This document shows positions 1 through 5,718 of a stretch of DNA of 12,294 nt, piece after piece. A program made the position numbers and the translations under genes. How positions within the stretch are numbered: position 1 is the first letter of the stretch; every line of letters starts with the position of its first letter. Source of the DNA: CAYSFW01 sp964620675 (lineage in GTDB: Bacteria; Pseudomonadota; Gammaproteobacteria; UWMA-0217). Location: NCBI GenBank assembly GCA_964620675.1, contig CAZUJU010000070.1:1-12294 (forward strand). The letters run 5' to 3'. A model generated the notes under the pieces. That model did not search any database. It was not told where the DNA came from and saw only the letters and a list, made by a program, of their open reading frames with translations.

Positions 1-42
1 CTTCTGGAACCGATATCCGGACTGGGTGGAGGCATCATACAT

Positions 43-119
43 GTAGGTTGGGCTGACGAAGGAAGCCCAACATGAGCCACACGCCCGCTTGTTGGGCTTC
101 CTTCGTCAGCCCAACCTAC
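43..119. repeat. Nested palindromic intergenic repeat (perfect 30-bp inverted repeat)
   Basis: The arms 43-72 and 90-119 are perfect reverse complements over 30 bases, separated by 17 bases (73-89). Each arm is also a hairpin by itself: GTTGGGCT (47-54) pairs with AGCCCAAC (64-71), and GTTGGGCT (91-98) pairs with AGCCCAAC (108-115). The element therefore carries four alternating copies of one 8-base half-site and could fold as one long hairpin or as two small ones. From memory, phrases of the type GTAGGTTGGGC...GCCCAACCTAC recur between genes in many environmental proteobacteria, so this is probably a REP/BIME-like dispersed repeat. It lies about 170 bases beyond the 3' end of the cytochrome gene. 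No RAYT transposase is present in the window. The geometry is certain; the family assignment is not. Confidence 0.85.
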
Positions 120-170
120 GAAATGGGTGCCAATGCCAATGAGCGAGGGATCAGGAAGTCTGAAATTTGA

Positions 171-243
171 TTCCGCTCACGGTTCGACAGGCTCACCCGG
201 AGCGGAATAAGAGGGTTACCGTTCATCCTGAGGCTGTCGACGG
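171..243. repeat. Degenerate dyad repeat with TCGACAG core
   Basis: TTCCGCTC (171-178) pairs perfectly with GAGCGGAA (200-207). The loop contains TTCGACAGGCTCA. A related stretch at 219-243, CCGTTCATCCTGAG followed by GCTGTCGACGG, is a diverged copy in inverse orientation; read on the other strand it contains TCGACAGCCTCA. This matches, from memory, a phrase common between genes in many proteobacteria (TTCGACAGGCTCA...). The pair sits 46 bases past the stop codon of the cytochrome gene. It could act as a 3'-end stabilising hairpin or a weak terminator for that gene, but no T-tract follows on the minus strand. Confidence 0.55.
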
Positions 244-288
244 AATTCGGCAGAGGTTCCCTTAGGTTTTTCCCAGCCTCCGAGTGTG

Positions 289-1338
289 CTATTGCCCACT
301 CTTCAATCGCGCGATCTCGCTGTTGCGCCAAGCCGTGATCGCCTGCCACGGGCCGTATTTGATTTGCTCGGCGGTGAACGGCTCGTTCGGATACTGACAG
401 CCGACCAGCCATGACGCCGGTTTGCGCAGCGCTGCAGGGATGCCGTCGCTTTCGGTCTGGCAGAACATCTGGTCGGCCATGCCGGACGGGTGCGGTTGAT
501 TGTTGATGTACACCGCGATATCCAGTGCTTCCTGCGCGCTGAGGGTTTCTTCCTTGCCGAACGGCATGAATTTTCGGATATAGCCCGCGAGGACCGGACT
601 GTTGAAGAACGCCGCGCCGCGCGAATACGAGTTGTTACCCCAGAGTGCCGGAACGCGCGGTCGGTTTTCGCCGCGCCGATACTCGCCGCGACCCGGTCCA
701 TCCTTGCTGTGGCAGGAGGCGCACTTGGCGTTATAAACCAGGCGCCCATTTGCCGGCGCGCCGACCATGGTCGCGACATTCGGGTCGAGTTCGGGCAGCC
801 CGTTGCCGGGTAGGTTCGCCCAGTTGTTGCCCTGCATGGCCGGGTCGGTGACGCCGTCCGCAACCCAGTTGATGTAGGCCACGAGGTCTTTCATGACCTG
901 GTCGCCTTTCGCCATCGTTTGTTCGGAATTCATACAATTGCGGAAACAGTCAATGATCGAATCCTCGAGGTCGCGGTTGTAATTGAGGGGGCGAAAATAC
1001 GGCAGACCGGCATACTTTGCGGGTGACTGATAGACCGGCGTGCCGAACGGCACCTGTCCGCCGGTGAAGTGGCAGCTCGAACACGCGATGGTGGTGCTCG
1101 CGTAGGGCGTACCGTCCGGAAACTTCTTGTTGCCATCGGGCCCTAGGGTCTTGCTGGTGTGGTGCATGTACGCGTAACCCCGCTTGACCGCGGCTGGGGC
1201 CTTGTCGATCTTGCGGCAGTCAAACCACGGCATGTCGTCGCACTCGGGCTCGACGATCTTGCCGTCGAACCCAAGGTTGTCGGCGAATGCCGCGTGGCTG
1301 AACAATAACGCCAATGCGGGTGTAAGGTATCGCAACAT
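289..1338 (-). CDS. tsdA: Dihaem cytochrome c, thiosulfate dehydrogenase (TsdA) family
   Basis: A 349-residue secreted dihaem cytochrome c. Residues 1-19 form a signal peptide (hydrophobic core, then AFA before Asp20), so the protein should be periplasmic. The haem motifs are CSSCH (86-90) and CASCH (206-210). Cys131, in a segment reading IIDCFRNCMNSE, aligns with the TsdA stretch that supplies the unusual cysteine axial ligand of the active-site haem. Met258 in KFMPFG aligns with the ligand region of the second haem, followed by the family-like LSAQEALDIAVYINNQPHP. Family members interconvert thiosulfate and tetrathionate by a two-electron reaction. Odd points are Cys33/Cys41 before the first haem, Cys135 beside the ligand cysteine, and a C-terminal extension with Cys293/Cys314. 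No tsdB-like partner gene is visible. The start is supported by GGAGG five bases upstream. Family placement is fairly sure; direction of catalysis and substrate are inferred. Confidence 0.82.
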   Translation of the reverse strand: MLRYLTPALALLFSHAAFADNLGFDGKIVEPECDDMPWFDCRKIDKAPAAVKRGYAYMHHTSKTLGPDGNKKFPDGTPYASTTIACSSCHFTGGQVPFGTPVYQSPAKYAGLPYFRPLNYNRDLEDSIIDCFRNCMNSEQTMAKGDQVMKDLVAYINWVADGVTDPAMQGNNWANLPGNGLPELDPNVATMVGAPANGRLVYNAKCASCHSKDGPGRGEYRRGENRPRVPALWGNNSYSRGAAFFNSPVLAGYIRKFMPFGKEETLSAQEALDIAVYINNQPHPSGMADQMFCQTESDGIPAALRKPASWLVGCQYPNEPFTAEQIKYGPWQAITAWRNSEIARLKSGQ

Positions 1339-1343
1339 AATCG

Positions 1344-1348
1344 CCTCC
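1344..1348 (-). promoter_or_regulatory. Ribosome binding site of the TsdA-like gene
   Basis: On the minus strand GGAGG lies five bases before the ATG at 1338. It is the strongest Shine-Dalgarno sequence seen near any start in the window and fixes this start. The resulting N-terminus is a normal signal peptide, which agrees. Confidence 0.8.
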
Positions 1349-1497
1349 GATGGTTGTGAATCGCGAGTGTCTCTTCTTGTCCCTCGCTGTCGAAAGAAAA
1401 TGCCTGGAAGAGGCCCTTCTTAGTGCGCTTTGCGCTGAAATAAACTGAACCATACCGGCAACAGGCTCAGTGATTTAGTCACATACCCATAAAAAAA

Positions 1498-1525
1498 TTG
1501 GGTGCGCGATGTAATTACCGATAAA
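1498..1525 (+). promoter_or_regulatory. Candidate sigma70-type promoter for tex
   Basis: TTGGGT (1498-1503), a 16-base spacer, then GATAAA (1520-1525). The boxes match the consensus at about three and four of six positions, so this is only a weak candidate. It lies in the AT-rich part of the divergent region and would give a leader of roughly 110 bases before the ATG at 1644. Confidence 0.25.
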
Positions 1526-1643
1526 AAGCGATTACGAAACCGGCTGTTTGCCGGATGCCGGGAACCTGGATAGCGGCGCAATGGCGCGGTGTGGGTTGTC
1601 TTTGGCGAAGTCCCCAGTACCATTCGCGTTTTCGTATTTTCGG

Positions 1644-3953
1644 ATGGATCGCATGATTATTGCCCAAGTGATCGCCGCGGAGCTCGGCGCCGCCCCTGCT
1701 CAGGTTATTTCCGCCGTTAAGCTGCTCGATGAAGGTGCGACCGTGCCGTTCATTGCGCGTTACCGCAAAGAGGTGACGGGTGGGCTGGATGACACGCAGC
1801 TGCGTAACCTGGAGGAACGTCTCGGCTATCTGCGCGAGCTGGATGAGCGGCGGGCGACAATCCTCAAGTCCATCGGCGAGCAGGGTAAGTTGACGCCGGC
1901 GTTGCAGCAGCAGCTCGCAACGGTGATGACCAAGACCGAACTTGAAGACCTGTATCTGCCGTACAAGCCGAAGCGTCGTACCAAGGCGCAGATCGCACGG
2001 GAAGCGGGGTTGGAGCCGCTGGCGTTGGCATTGCTGGCAAACCCCGCGCTGGCGCCGCAGGTCGAGGCCGTGAGCTTTGTCGATGTCGATAAGGGTGTGG
2101 CCGACGTCACCGCCGCACTCGACGGCGCGCGCCAGATCCTGATGGAGCAGTTCGCGGAGGACGCGGCGCTGCTGGCCGAGCTGCGGGAGTTTCTGTGGGA
2201 GCGCGGCCAGCTCAAGTCGACCGTGGTCGAGGGTAAACAGGCCGAGGGTCAGAAGTTCGCGGACTATTTCGAGTACGCGGAGCCGATCGCGAAGATCCCG
2301 TCGCACCGGGCGTTGGCGCTCTTCCGCGGCCGCAACGAAGACGTGTTGAATGTGACGCTGGAGGTCGAGCACGGCGACGCCCCGCACCCCTGCGAGGGGC
2401 GCGTTGCGCGGCATTTCAATGTCGCCGATCAGGGCCGCGCGGGGGATGGGTGGCTGCTGGAGTCGGTGCGCTGGGCGTGGAAGGTGAAGATCGCGAGTAA
2501 GCTCGAGTTGGATTTGAAGCTGCGGCTGCGCGAACAGGCGGAGGCGGAGGCGATCGAGGTGTTCGGCCGCAATCTCAAGGACCTGCTGTTGGCGGCCCCC
2601 GCCGGTCCGCGCGTGTGCATGGGCCTCGACCCGGGGCTACGGACCGGCGTCAAGGTGGCGGTGGTTGACGCCACCGGCAAGCTGCTGGTCACCGACACGA
2701 TCTATCCGCATGTGCCACGTAACCAGTGGGATGCCTCGATCGATCGGCTCGCAAAGATCAGCGCGGCCTGCGGCGTGCAGTTGATCAGCATCGGCAACGG
2801 CACCGCGTCGCGCGAGACCGACAAGCTTGCCGGCGATCTGATCCAACGCCACCCGGAGCTGAAGCTGCAGAAAATCGTTGTCTCCGAGGCGGGCGCGTCG
2901 GTGTACTCGGCGTCGGAACTCGCCGCGAAGGAGTTTCCCGAGCTGGACGTGTCGTTGCGCGGCGCGGTGTCGATCGCGCGGCGGCTGCAGGACCCGCTCG
3001 CCGAACTCGTCAAGATCGATCCGAAGGCGATCGGTGTCGGTCAGTATCAGCATGACGTGAGCCAACCGGCGCTTGCGCGCAAGTTGGGCGCGGTCGTCGA
3101 GGACTGCGTGAACGCGGTCGGAGTGGACGTGAATACCGCGTCCGCACCGCTGTTGGCGCGAGTATCCGGGTTGTCCGCGAGCCTTGCGGCCAATGTCGTC
3201 GCGTTTCGCGATCAAAATGGCGCATTCCGCACCCGCACCGCGCTCAAGAAGGTTGCGCGCCTGGGCGACAAGGCCTTCGAGCAGGCGGCCGGCTTTCTGC
3301 GCATCATGAATGGCGACAACCCGCTCGACGCTTCGGCGGTGCACCCCGAGGCCTACCCGGTGATCGAGCGGATCATCGGCGTGACCGGTAAGGACGTGCG
3401 CAGTCTGATCGGTGACGCGAAACTGCTCGCAAGCCTCGATCCGGCCCGGTTTACCGACGAGCATTTTGGGGTGCCGACGGTGAAGGACATCCTGCGCGAG
3501 TTGGACAAACCGGGCCGCGACCCGCGCCCCGAGTTCAAGACCGCGACCTTCCGCGACGGCGTCGAGACGCTCGCCGACCTCGCGCCAGGCATGACGCTGG
3601 AGGGCGTTGTCACCAACGTGACCAACTTTGGCGCTTTCGTCGATATCGGCGTGCACCAGGACGGGCTGGTCCATATCTCGATGTTGGCGGATCGCTTCGT
3701 CAAGGATCCGCGCGAAGTGGTTGCGGCCGGCCAGATCGTCAAGGTCAAGGTGTTGGAGGTCGATGCACCGCGCAAGCGCATTGCACTGACGATGAAACTC
3801 GGCGAGGCCAGCGCGCCGGTTGCGCCGAAAATGGCGGCGCGCCAGTCAGCCGCGCCGCCGCGCGGGCGTCAAGTCCCGGCGAAAGCGGCCGAGAAGCCGG
3901 CGACAAACGCGTTCGGTGCGATGGCGCAGGCGTTCGCGAAGGCGAAAAAATGA
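1644..3953 (+). CDS. tex: Tex, S1 RNA-binding transcription accessory protein
   Basis: A 769-residue cytoplasmic nucleic-acid-binding protein, close to the usual length (E. coli about 773). The N-terminus carries the highly conserved LLDEGATVPFIARYRKE and GGLDDTQLRNLEERL blocks, followed by TELEDLYLPYKPKRRT. The YqgF/RNase H-like domain begins near residue 323 with MGLDPGLRTGVKVAVVDATG. Helix-hairpin-helix segments lie near 494-554 (GVDVNTASAPLLARVSGL onward), and an S1 domain lies near 650-718 (GVVTNVTNFGAFVDIG, HQDGLVHIS). A basic Ala/Pro-rich tail follows. Tex proteins are linked to transcription and RNA quality control and bind RNA through S1. The ATG at 1644 is chosen because homologues begin just before this point (MDRMIIAQVIAAELG); 1653 is an alternative, and neither has a strong ribosome binding site. 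The reading frame is open further upstream to 1548, but that part is not Tex-like. The gene is monocistronic by layout. Confidence 0.95.
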   Translation: MDRMIIAQVIAAELGAAPAQVISAVKLLDEGATVPFIARYRKEVTGGLDDTQLRNLEERLGYLRELDERRATILKSIGEQGKLTPALQQQLATVMTKTELEDLYLPYKPKRRTKAQIAREAGLEPLALALLANPALAPQVEAVSFVDVDKGVADVTAALDGARQILMEQFAEDAALLAELREFLWERGQLKSTVVEGKQAEGQKFADYFEYAEPIAKIPSHRALALFRGRNEDVLNVTLEVEHGDAPHPCEGRVARHFNVADQGRAGDGWLLESVRWAWKVKIASKLELDLKLRLREQAEAEAIEVFGRNLKDLLLAAPAGPRVCMGLDPGLRTGVKVAVVDATGKLLVTDTIYPHVPRNQWDASIDRLAKISAACGVQLISIGNGTASRETDKLAGDLIQRHPELKLQKIVVSEAGASVYSASELAAKEFPELDVSLRGAVSIARRLQDPLAELVKIDPKAIGVGQYQHDVSQPALARKLGAVVEDCVNAVGVDVNTASAPLLARVSGLSASLAANVVAFRDQNGAFRTRTALKKVARLGDKAFEQAAGFLRIMNGDNPLDASAVHPEAYPVIERIIGVTGKDVRSLIGDAKLLASLDPARFTDEHFGVPTVKDILRELDKPGRDPRPEFKTATFRDGVETLADLAPGMTLEGVVTNVTNFGAFVDIGVHQDGLVHISMLADRFVKDPREVVAAGQIVKVKVLEVDAPRKRIALTMKLGEASAPVAPKMAARQSAAPPRGRQVPAKAAEKPATNAFGAMAQAFAKAKK

Positions 3954-4369
3954 GTCGCGGCGACGGTTGCCGGGTTTGTCCGGTGCCACGTCGCTAAGGA
4001 GGTGCTGATCAATTCAGCTACCCTTCCAGTCGCGGTCAAGCCCGCTCTATAGGCTGTTGATTTGGTCGGAGCGGCCTTGGCCGCGATTGGAATTGTTCAG
4101 CGCTTCCCAACCATGGTCACATCATGCGCCACGCGGCGACGTCTCGCCGCCCTCGCCCCTTACGAAGTAACGGCGCGGGAAACGGACTTGGCGCAAGACC
4201 GCTTTATCCGCGGCGGTGGCGATTCGCCACGCTGCGCAGGTCATCGCGGCACCGACGTCTCCGAGCAGCGGGCGCGATCCGCTCCGCAGATCCGCACCGA
4301 TTGGCGGGCGGGCCCGAACCTGCGCCAGCCGGTCGTGGCGGAGCGCGCTTTGGTGGACCTCGCTCGTGC
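3954..4369. other. Convergent intergenic region between tex and sucB, with hairpins
   Basis: 416 bases between the two stop codons. I recognise no gene. The frames open here on both strands give low-complexity Arg/Ala/Pro-rich products typical of GC-rich non-coding DNA. Three short self-complementary stretches stand out: GCGGCC-TT-GGCCGC (4071-4084), GCGGCGA-CGTC-TCGCCGC (4133-4150) and GTGGC-GATTC-GCCAC (4216-4230). None is followed by a T-run on either strand, so they are not canonical intrinsic terminators, although one may help end transcription from the converging genes. The lpd gene, which often follows sucB, is not here, and I see no recognisable remnant of its N-terminal FAD-binding motif. 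Confidence 0.6.
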
Positions 4370-5602
4370 TCAGATGCAAAGCAGAAGTCGGGTCGGATCT
4401 TCGACCATCTCCTTGATCGCGACCAAAAAGCGCACGGCATGCTCGCCGTCGATCAGGCGGTGGTCGTAAGAGAGCGCGACGTACATCATTGGCCGGATCA
4501 CGATCTGGTCGTTCACCACCACCGCCCGTTTTTCGATCTTGTGCATGCCAAGGATCGCGCTTTGCGGTGGATTGAGAATCGGTGTCGACATCAGCGAACC
4601 GTAAACGCCGCCATTGGAGATGCTGAAGGTGCCGCCGGTGAGGTCGTCCATCGACAGCTTGCCATCGCGGGCGCGGTTGGCGAAGTCCATGATCCGCTCC
4701 TCCACCCCGGCGAGTCCGAGCTGATCGGCGTCGCGGATGATCGGCACCACCAGTCCGCGCTCGGTGCCGACCGCGACGCCAACGTCAAAGTAGCCGTGAT
4801 AAACGATATCGGTGCCGTCGATGGTGGCGTTGACTTCGGGAAAGCGGCGTAAGGCCTCGCAGGCCGCCTTGACGAAGAACGACATGAATCCGAGGCGCAC
4901 GCCGTGGCGCTTTTCAAACGGATCCTTATGCCGGTTGCGCAGCTCCATCACGGCGCTCATGTCGATCTCGTTGAACGTGGTGAGAATGGCCGCGGTGTGT
5001 TGCGCTGCGACCAGTCGTTCGGCGATGCGTGCCCGCAGCCGGCTCATCGGCACCCGGCGTTCCTCGCGCCGCTCGCCCTGGAAGCTCGGCGCGACCATGC
5101 CGACCGAGGCCGATTCCTGACGGCTGACCGACTGCGGCGCGACGCTCGGTGGCAGTGAGGGTGGCGGGGTCGCGGCGCGGGCGACGTCGTCGCGCGTGAT
5201 CTGGCCTTTCGGTCCCGTGGCCTCGACCCGATCGACTTCCAGACCCCGCTCCTGCAAGGCGCGCCGGACCGACGGACTGGCGTGGGGCGGTGGCGCGTCG
5301 GCCGCTTGTGGCGCCGGGGCCGGCGTGGCTTCCTTGGCGGCGGGCAGCGCCACGGCCGCGGTGGCACCCGCTTCGATTCGGGCCAGCAAGTCCTCGGGTT
5401 TGACCACGCTGCCGACCGGCTGCAGGATTTCCTGAAGCACGCCGGTGATCGGTGCGGGGACCTCGAGCACGACTTTGTCGGTTTCGAGGTCGACGAGGTT
5501 TTCGCCGACCGTGAGTGGATCGCCGGGGCGTTTGTGCCAGGCGACGATGGTGGCGTCGGTGACGGATTCGGGCAATTGAGGGGTGGTGACGGGGGTGGAC
5601 AT
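4370..5602 (-). CDS. sucB: 2-oxoglutarate dehydrogenase E2, dihydrolipoyl succinyltransferase
   Basis: A 410-residue E2 core subunit of the 2-oxoglutarate dehydrogenase complex; it transfers the succinyl group from E1 to CoA in the TCA cycle. The order of parts is typical: lipoyl domain at about 1-78 with the lipoyl lysine K43 in ETDKVVLEV, an Ala/Pro-rich linker, a peripheral subunit-binding segment at about 108-142 (ASPSVRRALQERGLEV, ATGPKGQITRDDV), a second linker, then the catalytic domain from about 184. The catalytic signature SYDHRLIDGE places His381 and Asp385 in the acyltransferase site. The last residues PTRLLL match the family C-terminus. The start is supported by AAGGA six bases upstream. 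It lies 116 bases downstream of sucA on the same strand, so the two probably form an operon. The succinyl form, rather than acetyl, is inferred from its single lipoyl domain and the sucA neighbour. Confidence 0.96.
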   Translation of the reverse strand: MSTPVTTPQLPESVTDATIVAWHKRPGDPLTVGENLVDLETDKVVLEVPAPITGVLQEILQPVGSVVKPEDLLARIEAGATAAVALPAAKEATPAPAPQAADAPPPHASPSVRRALQERGLEVDRVEATGPKGQITRDDVARAATPPPSLPPSVAPQSVSRQESASVGMVAPSFQGERREERRVPMSRLRARIAERLVAAQHTAAILTTFNEIDMSAVMELRNRHKDPFEKRHGVRLGFMSFFVKAACEALRRFPEVNATIDGTDIVYHGYFDVGVAVGTERGLVVPIIRDADQLGLAGVEERIMDFANRARDGKLSMDDLTGGTFSISNGGVYGSLMSTPILNPPQSAILGMHKIEKRAVVVNDQIVIRPMMYVALSYDHRLIDGEHAVRFLVAIKEMVEDPTRLLLCI

Positions 5603-5608
5603 CGTTGT

Positions 5609-5613
5609 TCCTT
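5609..5613 (-). promoter_or_regulatory. Ribosome binding site of sucB
   Basis: AAGGA on the minus strand sits six bases before the ATG at 5602. It lies in the 116-base sucA-sucB spacer, which otherwise shows no gene, no strong promoter and no clear terminator. This supports translation of sucB from its own site on a shared message. Confidence 0.7.
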
Positions 5614-5718
5614 AATCAGCGATTTTCATCATGTTCGGGTTCGTTCGCATCGTCGGTTGCGACCGCATCCAGGCGCCATGCGCGGGACCGGTCGCCGGGC
5701 TGTTGCCGCGCGCCGCGC

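Larger units (their letters stand above)
1339..1643. other. Divergent intergenic region between tsdA-like gene and tex
   Basis: About 305 bases with no supported gene. An AT-rich core lies around 1435-1530. It contains an imperfect operator-like dyad, GTGA-TTTAG-TCAC (1470-1482), a run of seven A (1491-1497), a candidate tex promoter and a small hairpin CCGGC-TGTTT-GCCGG (1540-1554) within the presumed tex leader. An in-frame upstream extension of tex from 1548 exists, but its 32 residues do not look like Tex. I cannot name a convincing promoter for the cytochrome gene. Confidence 0.6.

Noticed and set aside
1548..1643. In-frame 32-codon extension at the 5' end of tex
   Set aside because: The residues do not match the Tex N-terminus, no ribosome binding site is seen at 1548, and homologues start at about 1644.
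2637..3674. A 345-codon minus-strand open frame opposite tex
   Set aside because: It lies wholly within tex, is rich in Arg, Leu, Gly and His without domain signatures, and is explained by tex codon bias.
4071..4150. Intrinsic terminators at GCGGCC-TT-GGCCGC and GCGGCGA-CGTC-TCGCCGC
   Set aside because: The stems are real, but neither strand has a T-run after them, so I do not call them terminators.
4122..4379. An 85-codon minus-strand frame just after sucB
   Set aside because: It overlaps the end of sucB, has low-complexity Arg/Ala/Pro composition and no recognisable motif.
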